Assembly (NCBI RefSeq): GCF_008831285.2 | Contig: NC_045144.1 | Span: 11,573,672 to 11,637,671, forward strand | Origin: Nymphaea colorata | Lineage: Eukaryota > Streptophyta > Magnoliopsida > Nymphaeales > Nymphaeaceae | Reading direction: 5' to 3' | DNA length: 64,000 nt | In this document: piece after piece, positions 1-9,677 of the stretch | How the letters are laid out: every line of letters begins with the position of its first letter | How positions within the stretch are numbered: position 1 is the stretch's first letter | Position numbers and translations under genes: made by a program | Notes under the pieces: generated by a model | What the model was told of the DNA's origin: nothing | Seen by the model: the letters and a program-made list of their open reading frames with translations, nothing else | The model's database searches: none

Positions 1-407
1 CTAGCAGCTACCAGATTCAAGTCTCTTATATATCTAGGTGATTGAAATCTGTTGGCTGCTGGATGTTGCTAGATGACTAAAATTTTAAAAACTATTGTTA
101 GAAAACACTTACCACTGGGGTTATCTACTGTTTATAGTATAACGACAACATGTTATAGTGGTTTTAGCAGCAACTTTATGTTTTTTTTGGTGACGTTTTT
201 CAAATTGTTAACTATCCATCAACATCCAGGCAAATTTCAATTCTGCTGTATGCCCAATACCCATATTTTTCAACATTGCCGAGTTGGCACCCATATGACT
301 TAGGTTCTATGTTTTTACTTTTTGATTCTTATGTTTTTTGACTTATATTTCCATTCCTTTATTTAAAAATCAAATTACTTGGCCATATCATGGTACTGGT
401 TAGAAAA

Positions 408-445
<38 letters not shown>

Positions 446-1152
446 GTTTTAGCAAGCCATATTTCTCATGAGTATTGTCAGATATCCATAAAAAAGAAAA
501 ATCAGGAATGGACACAGAAGGAAACTCTACCTTAGCAACTCTGCAACCTCTGGCTATGTCCACATCTAGTGAAATGGCAAAGCAAGGGGTCGAAAGGGGC
601 AGCAGATGATGAGGGCTTCCCCAAAAGCTGTTATGGAAGGAACTACATTTTCTTTTATCTATTGATGCAGCTGCAAACCAATGCAAGCCAATTCAAGCCG
701 ATCTTAACAACATTGCTATGGGATCCTAAAAGATGTAATCATAAAAAAAGGCTCTTATTTTGTGAGCTATATTTATACAAAATGAATCAATATAGTCTTT
801 TCCTATTTCTGGGGAAATAAAATTTAGATGAATTTAGCAAGGTGCATTTTTATGAGACAAAATAGGTAGCTGCATTGACTTTAGATGCCACTTTTATGTC
901 TGTATGATATGATTGAGAATTAAAAGAACCTTTCTTCTTGATTGGTTTTAGATTGCTTCCATAGCCTATCAAATTTTCTAAAAACAAGAAAATTACAACG
1001 TAAATGAGTTTTTTAGCAGCTTTATGCTATTTTCTGTTGGTATTTGTGGCGTAAATTTATTTAGCAATACTTTTCTAATCTATTTGTGAGCTCTTTTCAG
1101 TTGCCTGAGGACTTCCCATTGTTTTATGAATAACTTGCTTTTATTTTGTCAG
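1..1152. other. Non-coding stretch upstream of the EXS exons, probably intron
   Basis: No coding sequence is recognisable. It is AT-rich, with a (TA)n microsatellite at about 412-443. If the EXS exons downstream belong to a real gene, this is intron: exon 1 seen there begins mid-codon after a TCAG acceptor, so an upstream exon must exist, but the expected preceding EXS segment is not visible in these 1.1 kb. Confidence 0.4.
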
Positions 1153-1484
1153 CTCTGAAATATTCAACTGCAGTCTCAGTCGTATTCCTTTATGCACTCA
1201 AATATCATGTGTTTCTTGAAAGCTGGGTGAGCTTTTATCGCCCAATGTGGCTTTTCTCAAGTGTTGTAAATTCACTTTATTCTTTTTGCTGGGATGTGAA
1301 GCAGGATTGGGATTTGAGGCACGTGCTTTATCTATGTAAAACATGACATCGTGTGGTGTAAAATTATTTGTTGGTTATTGTCTATGCATGTGACTTCTCT
1401 TCTCTTTTATCTAGTGTTTTCTTCAAAATTTTCAAGTTCAAAGCACCTACCATATGCTCAAACTTGTTATATGGACGTCAATGG
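1153..1484 (+). pseudogene. EXS-domain (XPR1/SYG1/ERD1-like) gene fragment, two exons
   Basis: Two adjacent exons encode a well-known stretch of the plant EXS domain, the membrane domain shared by SPX-EXS phosphate exporters and EXS-only proteins. Exon A (1153-1318) reads ALKYSTAVSVVFLYALKYHV, then a segment ending NSLYSFCWDVKQDWDL. Exon B (1415-1484) reads VFFKIFKFKAPTICSNLLYG followed by RQW. Acceptors are TCAG before 1153 and a pyrimidine-rich TCTAG before 1415; exon B ends at TGG with donor GTGAGT at 1485. Joining the two in frame needs the cut AG|GCACGT at 1319, a GC-AG intron. The next expected block (WTYKLSAHLRHNY in relatives) and the preceding one are not visible; hAT sequence starts 360 bp downstream. 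It is either a truncated gene copy or a gene whose remaining exons are lost or distant. The family assignment rests on remembered EXS proteins. Confidence 0.7.
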
Positions 1485-1848
1485 GTGAGTATTCTTTAGC
1501 CGTCTTCCTTTTTCTTTTTATCATGTTCTTCTGAATGTTTGTGGATTTGCAATTTGAGCTGTTCAAGACATTATAATTGTCATCTACTAGTTGTATTGCT
1601 TGCGAGGTGTGGTATACTTTTGTATTTTTAATTTGTGGCATGTTATTGTCCACTTAATTTGATGGATTGTTTAATTGGCCGCAACATTTTTTGCCTTCTT
1701 TGTTCTGATTTCTTCTCATGAGAGATGGTTGTTACTTATTAACTCCATTTGCTACCACTGAATGGGAAAAATGTCCATACCTATTCCAATTCAGCAACTT
1801 GCTTGCTTGTTGCCAGCCTAAGCAATGCAGTAGCTTTTTCTTGATTAG
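1485..1848. other. Non-coding stretch after EXS exon B
   Basis: It begins with a canonical donor GTGAGT and is T-rich like a plant intron. I see no further EXS exon and no other coding signal before the hAT relic. Confidence 0.4.
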
Positions 1849-2142
1849 TTACCTGCCAGAAGTGAAGCTTGACACACTATTATCCTTATCAATATTAATA
1901 ATATAATTAGAAGAAGGTGCCTTTGATGCATAAATAACTTCATACTCATTATAAAATTCACAAATATAGTTTTTCATTGCAAGGATTTTTTCATATCCTT
2001 CATCTTTATAAATTTGGCTGTGGTAAAATTTAAGTACCTTAACTTTATAATGAGAATAAAAGCTATTGTAAGTACTCAAAATTTCAGTTGTCTTAATCTT
2101 GCCAAAATTTCTTTCATCCTCTTCAACATACATGAAGGACAA
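1849..2142 (-). pseudogene. hAT transposase fragment
   Basis: A 97-codon open stretch on the - strand resembles the segment of plant hAT (Ac/Tam3) transposases after the DPRYKL-like motif. Seen: HYKVKVLKFYHSQIYKDEGY, then an EFYNEYEVIYASKAPSSN stretch (typically a helix leading to a Ser-rich linker), ending in SVSSFTSGR and a stop. The hAT dimerisation domain, the BED zinc finger and most of the RNase-H core are absent, so this is an inactive piece. It lies antisense to the EXS fragment and may have inserted into it. Assignment is by family pattern only. Confidence 0.5.
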
Positions 2143-2643
2143 CTATATGAACCTGAATAGATACTATTAATGTTAATGTTCGAATATTTTATGTTAGAAA
2201 TTATATTTGATGGCATCACAAAATTTTAAAATATTGTGAATAGTAGCAGTTTCTTTTCATTTGCTTTTATTTGGTGTCAAATGATAAGGGCAATCAAGTT
2301 CTTGAAAATGATGAAACACATGTATATATTTCAAGGTTACATCAAGCACATGAAATTAATATCTTCTTTTGGATCTGCCACTCATTATGTATATAAATGT
2401 AGTCAAACACAAATATAAGAAGTACACACATAAATTTGATCCAAAAAAATTGACTTGATTGACACTGACTTTCATAGTTATTGCCGATATCACTTGTTTT
2501 GTCTTTTATGCTTTTCACCAACCATAAAATGGTGTTATCCTATTATGTTAGGACATGTATTTATATGGTTCTTTCAAGTGACCTATGGTAATTTTATAAT
2601 GATAGCAAATGATCTATTACAAAAATGGTTCATTTACTATTGT
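2143..2643. other. No gene seen
   Basis: AT-rich, no recognisable coding or RNA feature. It could contain remains of the hAT element whose transposase piece ends at 2142. Confidence 0.3.
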
Positions 2644-2880
2644 CATAAACTTCTATCATATAGTTTATCTTAGTGACTTGACTTTTGGAGGAAGTATAGT
2701 AGTCCCCAAATTTTTTAACAAATATAAAGCTATAAGTATTGGCACAAAAAAGTGTAGATTATCATAAACTTCTATCATATAGGTATCTTAGTGACTTGAC
2801 TTTTGGAGGAAGTATAGTAGTCCCCAAATTTGTTAACAAATACAAAGCTATAAGTATTGGCACAAAAAAGTGTAGAGTCT
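2644..2880. repeat. 119-bp direct tandem duplication
   Basis: Two head-to-tail copies start with CATAAACTTCTATCATATAG at 2644 and 2763 (period 119). They differ at only a few bases, so the duplication is fairly recent. No coding content. Confidence 0.85.
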
Positions 2881-3880
2881 ATAAATATGTGCTATGTATA
2901 TAAGAAAAAATAGAAATAAATAAATGAAACATGGAGCAGAAACCATGGAAAAGAAAAGCTAAAAGATACATAAGTAAGGTTGTTGGGTATCTTCCAGTTG
3001 GAAGGTTGACGGTATCTATACTTCTAACATGACAATATACATTTGCAAGTAATTATTTTGTGTGGAAGAAAATGCTAGAATAGTATTTAAAACAGCACTG
3101 ATTTCTCCCACAAATGCTAAAACTTTATGTTGAGCTCCTATTGCTGATTGAAAGTAGTTTTGTCTGCAAGTTGGATGCAACTTGTTGCCATTACCATCCT
3201 AGTACATGTGGAAGAAACGTGTTTCAGTTGGACTTCTTAATTGAACAAACAACACTAACCTCAATCAATTCCTACGTAACACAATGAATGATAATAACAA
3301 TAAAAAGCTAAAGATCGTCTATAATATTAAAATATCTATGGGAAAAGAATTCAAGAAATGATCAAAGACCAAAAAAGTAGCTGGAGTCAAAATGCTAGAA
3401 AAATCCGGACAATTACTTCTCCAGACCAATGATTAGTCACCCGTTTTTCCATTAATCTCTTAATTGTAGGAACATGGATGAATATAATGGTTGAATAGAG
3501 TTTTTCAATCAGCAGGGAAGTATGACAAAAATTATAATGTTTTAAAAAGCTGAGAATATTTTTTTTGGGAAATGAAAAAAAAGGTTAGCTCTTGAGTTAT
3601 AAGTACACTTCAGTTTCTTTTTCCCGGAAGAGTAAAAGTTATCTTATTGATGTACCATGGTCGAAGTCTATCTATTTAGAGAAGTGGACAAGAGCTTTAT
3701 CATGTGTCATTGGATGGCTAGTACACGCAATCCCATGATTTGTGGAGCGCGTGATAAGCTTGACCAAAATAAACTTAACAAAGATAAAGAAGATCAACTT
3801 AACAAGAATATAGGAGAAATCTATGCAAGTCAAGAAATATAATTTAAGTTTGAATTCAAATTATAAAGGTTATTTATAGT
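2881..3880. other. No gene seen
   Basis: AT-rich sequence without supported genes. The short open stretch around 3657-3842 is low-complexity (repeated NKLNKDKEDQLNKN) and has no family resemblance. Confidence 0.3.
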
Positions 3881-4092
3881 AGTAAAGGAAACTAAATGCT
3901 GCCTTATTTGTAAATCCGTCAGTGAAACATATTGTGATGGATATAAGAGGCAAACATACATTGATGTAAAGTTGTAAACTTATTCTCAATATCCAAGTTG
4001 TCTTCTGTGTGTCTTCTATGCATGTAGGCACTATTGAGCTGAACCACGTACATTTTGTCCCTCTGTTTTTCTCCTTGCCTTACTTTTCTTCA
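3881..4092 (+). repeat. Probable 3' end of a copia 5' LTR
   Basis: The sequence ends in CTTCA immediately before a PBS-like 12-mer at 4093, as expected for an LTR ending in CA. The upstream edge is not defined and no matching 3' LTR was found. Confidence 0.35.
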
Positions 4093-5380
4093 TGGTATCG
4101 GAGCCGATGGCTTCAGCCTCAGCTTCTTCCTCTTCTTTAACTCCGGCCTTAGCCTACACTTACCCTTCTACTTTAAATGTCATAAATTTGTTTCTTTAAA
4201 GCTGAGCAGTGACAATTTTTTTTTGTTATGGAAAACACTTGTTCTTGATCTATATGTTTTCGTCATGGTGACGTTGTTCTTCCTACCGATATTTTTGATG
4301 AAGCTTCTCAAAAGTCGTCACCGTTAGTATGCTATTGCTACGTGGGTTAAAAAAGATTTCTTGTAAACATTGGATTTATGGCATCTTGTTTGAGAGTGTT
4401 CTAGGCATGGCCGTTGGTTTGGAGACCTCCTATGGGATTTGGCAGGCTCTTCTTAATGCCTATTGTCAAAAATCATTGGAGCATGAGTTCCATTTTACTC
4501 ACTTATTTCTTTAAAAAAAATGGAGATCCTTTGCCCAACTACATTAAAAAATGCAAAGATATTTGTGATGATTTGTCTGCAATTGGAAAATTGTTTGGAG
4601 AGAAGGATCAATTCTTCTGGCTTCTATAGGGCTCAAGAGGCCTAAGAAGCCTTTTTCACGTCTATATTAAAACCCCATGTTCCTTCTTCTCAAGAGGTTA
4701 TACCTCTCTTGAAAATTTGTGATGCCATATCTAAGATAACGTCTAGTCCATACATGCCATGGTTCTTCAACATAATAACCAGAGCCATGGAGGTTATTCA
4801 AGAAGAGGTTGAGGATATTCAAGATGTGGATGTAGTTCATGTCATAATCAAAATAATAATAACAAGAATAAGAAGCCTTTTTCACGTCTATATTAAAACC
4901 CCATGTTCCTTCTTCTCAAGAGGTTATGCCTCTCTTGAAAATTTGTGATGCCATATCTAAGATAACGTCTAGTCCATACATGCCATGGTTCTTCAACATA
5001 ATAACCAGAGCCATGGAGGTTATTCAAGAAGAGGTTGAGGATATTCAAGATGTGGATGTAGTTCATGTCATAATCAAAATAATAATAAAAAGAATGCATG
5101 CAATTCTTCAAGCACAACTACCAGTGATAAGTGTTATCACACTTCTCCCAAATGCTTTAAGCATTTTAACCATGCTTTTCAAGCCGAGGTTGCTCAAAAG
5201 GGCTATAGTTGCTTAGGTGTGTATTTGTGGAGCAATGGCATGCTCGGTTGGGGCATCCTCATATTTGGGTTGTGAGACGCCTTCAAAAGAAAAATCTTAT
5301 TCATGTTTCTTTTAAGGCTTCCAATAATTTTGTCAATAGTAGCTATTAATTGGGAAAGACATGTTGACTTCCTTTTACTA
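4093..5380 (+). mobile_element. Ty1/copia relic: PBS, gag and pre-integrase
   Basis: TGGTATCGGAGC at 4093-4104 differs by one base from the usual plant copia tRNA-Met primer site. An ATG at 4107 opens a Ser/Ala-rich gag start (MASASASSSSLTP). In shifting frames follow KLSSDNFFLLWKT, GMAVGLETSYGIWQALLNAY and NYIKKCKDICDDLSAIGKL, typical of the UBN2 gag domain. A degenerate zinc knuckle (CYHTSPKCFKHFNH) lies near 5130, and WHARLGHPHIWVVRRLQKKN near 5235 is the GAG-pre-integrase motif. Numerous frameshifts and stops and a 226-bp internal duplication show it is dead. It stops near 5380-5430, where a second copia relic of opposite orientation begins. Confidence 0.75.
4644..5095 (+). repeat. 226-bp tandem duplication within the copia gag relic
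   Basis: Two nearly identical copies start with AAGAAGCCTTTTTCACGTCT at 4644 and 4870. The period of 226 is not a multiple of three, so the duplication itself shifts the gag frame. The segment corresponds to gag just before the zinc knuckle. Confidence 0.9.
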
Positions 5381-5429
5381 GTCAGGAATAGTCTAGATCG
5401 GTAGCTTTTGAGAAATTCTATTCAGACTT

Positions 5430-6690
5430 ATGCAGGCCAAACCCAGTTGTTTCTCTTAATTCATTTCTTTCCATGAAGCTACCAAAATTTTTATTCCATT
5501 TCCTTGGTGGCAGCTTCAAACATGTCGGATGTTCTCTAATTTATATACAAGACATTCTTTTTTAGGTACTTAAAAGTCTTCTTGTTGCACCATATAAGTG
5601 TCTTCCTATAAATCCCCATGGAGAAAAGTTATTTTGACATCTAGTTGTTTTTTATGTAGAATTTCTGCTGCAACCAAACTCATCACCAACCAAATCATAG
5701 TCAATTTAACAACAACAAAAAAAAGAGATCTCAGCATAATTAATACCTCTTTCCTACTGAAAACCATTCACCACTAATCTTGCCTTGTACCTCTAGCTAC
5801 CATCAACATCCTCTTTTATTCGACAGACTCAAACCCTTCTTACTGGTAGCTCAGTCAACACCCATGTTTGGTTCATAAGTAGGGAGTCCATTTCTCCATT
5901 CATTGCTTATTCCCATTTGATAGTCTTTTACTTGCCTTGCTTTGTCAAAGCACTTTGGTTCACCTGTGTTAGTCAACAAGAGATAATGCAAGGAAGGGGA
6001 ATACCTGTTTGGTATTCTGCTCGGTCTCCTCACCTGTACTTGAGGTGTGCTAGGATCTCGGTCCATTTGGTTGTTCTCGACATTTTTCATAATGGCTTCT
6101 AATTACATCATCTTCAAAAATTTCTTTCAATTCAACCTACTCTCATTCTGACTCTTGATTTTTCACCATTTCTGAAGCAGTGTTGTCTCTATCTTTATCA
6201 AACGCCATTTTTTAGAAAATTAGATCATCTTAGCTTATGATTTTTTATCATAGAAGCAATAAAGGAATTTATCGTTGCCATAGCCAATGAAGTAGTATTT
6301 TCTCGACTTTAGATCCAACTTATCGCTATCATCATTGTCAACATGCACATAAAAATTACAACCAAATGTTCTTAAGTGTGAAAGGCTTACTTCCTTTCAT
6401 GTTCAAACCCCTTATGGTATTCTATAGGCCAAAGGAACAAAGTGTCCACCATTAATTAAGTAGGCAACAATGCTAATGACATTAATGCAAAAGCACTTGG
6501 GTAGACTAGAATGCAATTTCATGTTCTTAGCCCTCTCATTCAAGGCTCTATTCAAGCATTCAACTACCCCATTTTTTGATGGTTTTTTTGAAATTGTTTC
6601 CTCCATCTGAATTACAGTGTTTGCACAAAAGTCCTTATACTCCTTGTTATCATATTCACTTTTATTCTTTGAATGCAAGCATTTCACTTG
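5430..6690 (-). mobile_element. Ty1/copia relic: integrase and reverse transcriptase
   Basis: Read on the - strand. Integrase core at 6687-6412: MKCLHSKNKSEYDNKEYKDF, then NGVVECLNRALNERAKNMKL and AYLINGGHFVPL, matching the usual copia block with SDNGGEY and NGVAER. Next, RT N-terminal region at 6090-5851: RPSRIPNRYSPSLHYLLLTN and a KDYQMGISNEW segment. Further RT pieces (KARLVVKG-like, HGDLEEDIYMVQQEG-like, LKLPPRKWNKNFGSFM) occur in broken frames down to about 5440. Key residues are changed (SDNG reads SKNK; AER reads VEC) and many stops are present. It is not the other half of the + strand relic at 4093-5380, because the two face each other. Confidence 0.75.
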
Positions 6691-6819
6691 CTTGCTAGTC
6701 TAACTTGCAACTTCAGGATTCCACTTTTTAAAAGTATCAAAAATATCATATTTATTTTTCAAAAAGGAAACTCATACATTTTGAGTGTAGTCATTATCAA
6801 ATGTGACATGATACAGATG

Positions 6820-7773
6820 TTAGGGGATAAGGAACCAGCCCCTGATAGTTTTATAATGGCTTCTTCAAAACCTATTAGAACCTAGTTGGCATAGACACGA
6901 CATAAGCAATTAGTGATTTTTTTTCAATACATGAAAGCTAGTGCAAAAGCGTAATAGAGCATATCTTGTTTTGATTTCTAAATTTGTGAGTAGAGAATAT
7001 AAGTGACTTCTTCCCAATTGCATTGTGCAATAGTGTTATCAAATTTACTGCCTAGGTAATGGTTAACCTACCACATGAAGGACATCTTTGGCTGCCTTCT
7101 CAGAAAAGAACTAGGGGCTTTTCTTCTGCCACAGCTCATCCATGATCAAGTCGTTATTGCTCATGAGCTGGCTAACAACATGAAAAACTACAATGGGGTC
7201 TCACTAATTATACAACTTGATATCTTCAAAGCCTATGAAAGAGTTAACTGGTTGTTTTTCAAGAATGCATTGGTTTGTTTAGGTCTTTCTTAGTAGTGGA
7301 TTGACCGTGTCACGACTTGTATTTCTATGGTCTCTTACATAGTTGTGTAAAAGGAAGAGAATGTAGTTTTTTTTTATGGCACAAAGGATTGCTATGGGAA
7401 GATCCCATCTCACCATATTTACTTTTGGTCGTAGTCGAGATGATTATCAGGAAACTTAATTAGGAAAAAGAAAAAGGATCCTTCCAATGACTTCATTGAG
7501 GGGATTAAATAATATGTTGTCTATCCTCACTTATTTTGATGATCTCGTTCTCTTTTGTCGAGCAAATCGGTGTAGTGGTCAAAACATGTCAACAATCCTT
7601 AATGAGATCAAAGATAGAGCTAATTTAAAGATCAACAACAACAAGTCCTCCATTACTCCAATCCATACTAGTGTGGGTCTATTAGCTGAATTGTAAAGAA
7701 TCTTGAATTTAAAAACAAGCCTCTTCTGCCCATCTATCTTAGACTCCTGCTTTTTACTGGGTAGCAAATGAAA
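6820..7773 (+). mobile_element. LINE (non-LTR retrotransposon) ORF2 relic, RT fingers and palm
   Basis: Shifting + strand frames give a plant LINE reverse transcriptase. DKEPAPDSFI near 6830 resembles the DKAPGPDGFT finger motif. The segment from 7090 reads GAFLLPQLIHDQVVIAHELA. QLDIFKAYERVNWLFFKNAL is RT motif A (usually LDxxKAYDRV). A PSHHIYFW-like stretch near 7400 corresponds to QGDPLSPYLF. YFDDLVLFCRANR near 7540 is motif C (usually FADD). KINNNKSSI follows at about 7630. Downstream, 7690-7773 reads KNLEFKNKPLLPIYLRL and leads into the thumb. Several stops and frame changes show it is not functional. It continues past the 78-bp repeats and the solo LTR at 11763. Confidence 0.8.
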
Positions 7774-7902
7774 GATTTCTATAGCACCTTCTTGCATAAG
7801 ATAAACTTGAAGCTTAATGGTTGGTCAAGGAAGTTCATCTTTCATGCCGACGATTTCTATAGCACCTTCTTGCATAAGATAAACTTGAAGCTTAATGGTT
7901 GG
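7774..7902 (+). repeat. 78-bp in-frame LINE tandem repeat, left part
   Basis: Units beginning GATTTCTATAGCACCTTC occur at 7774 and 7852, and a third is at 11763 after the solo LTR. The LTR splits unit 2 (7852-7902, resuming at 11736). Each unit is 26 codons of LINE sequence (DFYSTFLHKINLKLNGWSRK then FIFHAD), so the triplication keeps the frame. It predates the LTR insertion. Confidence 0.9.
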
Positions 7903-9288
7903 TGTTAACACCCCAAATTTTTCCACATCAAAATTGAAGCAATGTGAAAATTTCACAAAAGAATTGTGAAAATTTGCAATTTCAAAGCCAATTTCGAATC
8001 TAAAGAACAATTAGATTCAAATCGTGAATTTAACCCGATACACGAATCCCAATGCAGGATTACGAGTCCAAATTCAATTGCAAATGTCATTTGAAATCCA
8101 AATCCAATTACAAAATGCAAATTTTGACTTAGATCCAAGAATTGGATCTAATTCAGTCTAAAATGCTACGTGGGACCCACGTGTGGGCCCCACCTAGCCC
8201 GTGTGGTCAAGAGCCCTCCCCAGGGGCCATGCCCCCCTCCATGTCAAAAAAAAAATAATAAATAAATATTTTCTCTCAAATTAATTGAAGAAAAGTCATT
8301 TTCAAGAAGAAATAAAGGAGAAACCTAGGAAAAGAGAGACATTTATGTCTCTCTCTCTTCTTTAACCAGATCCTCCTTAAAGAAAAAAATCATTTCCAAG
8401 GAAGCAATTACTAGACTGGTCAAACTCACCTAACCTACTTAATCCAAGTAGGTTTGACCCGGGTGCACTCAAATGTGGTGCCAATTCCAGCTAGGTTCGG
8501 TCACAATGGGCTCAACATAGTCAAAACGTAAGTCTGTCTCATGATCCAATTAATGGACGAAAATAGACTTTGACCGAACCAAACCCACTTTGACTAAACT
8601 CAGTCAAAGTACAATTTAGCTCAATTAAGAGCTTTCTTGACCCAAATTTATCAAATTACCTCAAATAAAGTCAAACTACTTGCAAATGAGCTTTGACTTT
8701 GGTCAATTGGTCGAAATTGATCAATTTGGACAATTTTGCCCTTCTGCGGTCAACTTAAGATTAAAAAGCCTAAAATGGTTTATGAAAGGCAAATAAACAT
8801 TTGAATTTGTCAAATGCTTGAATCAAATACCAAATTTAAATTGAATTTCTCAAGTGAAAGTTTGATTCAGTTGAAATCCATTTTCAATCAAGTTTTGGAC
8901 GAAAATACCCTTTTCGAACCAAATTTGATAAAATTTTTAAATTTTATTAAAATTTAAATTTAATTATCATAATTCAATGGCATTTGGAGCTTAGTAACTA
9001 GGTTTTAACCTTATAAGCTTGATTTCAAACAAAAAAAAAAATAAATAGTATAAAATAAGGGCAAAACCCTGTGTAAGGGCATTTTCGTCCAAAATTTTGG
9101 TCAAAATGGTCACCTAGGTCTGAACCCAAGTTGACCAAACCTAGCCCAGCCCACCTAGCTCGTGGAAATGGGCTGAGAAATGGTCAATTAGAGCCTTTAA
9201 AGTCTATTTAACTCATTTTACAAGTCCCCAAGGTCTTAAGTAAGTTCCCAAGGTGAGTTAAGAAGGTGGTTGAACCCACCTCCTCCTC

Positions 9289-9296
9289 TATATAAA
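9289..9296 (+). promoter_or_regulatory. TATA box of solo LTR A
   Basis: TATATAAA in a C-rich context, conserved at the equivalent place in the LTR at 59739-64000 (61630-61637) and similar in 54088-57498 (about 55543-55552). It marks the U3/R promoter of the LTR. Confidence 0.6.
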
Positions 9297-9665
9297 CCTC
9301 CCCTTGGCCACTAAGGGGGAGGACGAAATTTTGAAGCATTCTATCAAATTGCTGCAGCCAAGGAGCTAGGAGGGAGAAGCCAAGGAAGAGAGAAGAGGTT
9401 CGTCCAAGCCCCCTTCCCCTTTTTCTCCCATTCTCTTCTTCACTTTCTTCTATTCTCCCCATTGATTTTGCTAAGTTAGGGTGCTTAAGTGAACCCTTAC
9501 TTAGGATTTTCGTGGTGAGAAGCCCTCTTTACCACTCCAAATTCCAGCAAGCAAGCTATTTCTTATTCTAGCTTTGCTAAGCTTGAATCCACGGTTGGAT
9601 TCTTGCTTAGGATTGCTTGGGTTAGAAAACAAGTGAAGACGAAAGACAAACATCAAGACCGACCG

Positions 9666-9677
9666 CAAGGTAGGTGA
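9666..9677 (+). other. Putative conserved splice donor in LTR leader
   Basis: CAAG|GTAGGTGA about 380 bp after the TATA box matches the plant 5' splice consensus. It is kept in LTR B at 62003, about 373 bp after its TATA box, although surrounding sequence has diverged. Function is inference. Confidence 0.35.

Noticed and set aside
2643-5095. CRISPR-like or satellite array from the tandem repeats
   Set aside because: Each is only a two-copy direct duplication without spacers, in eukaryotic DNA.
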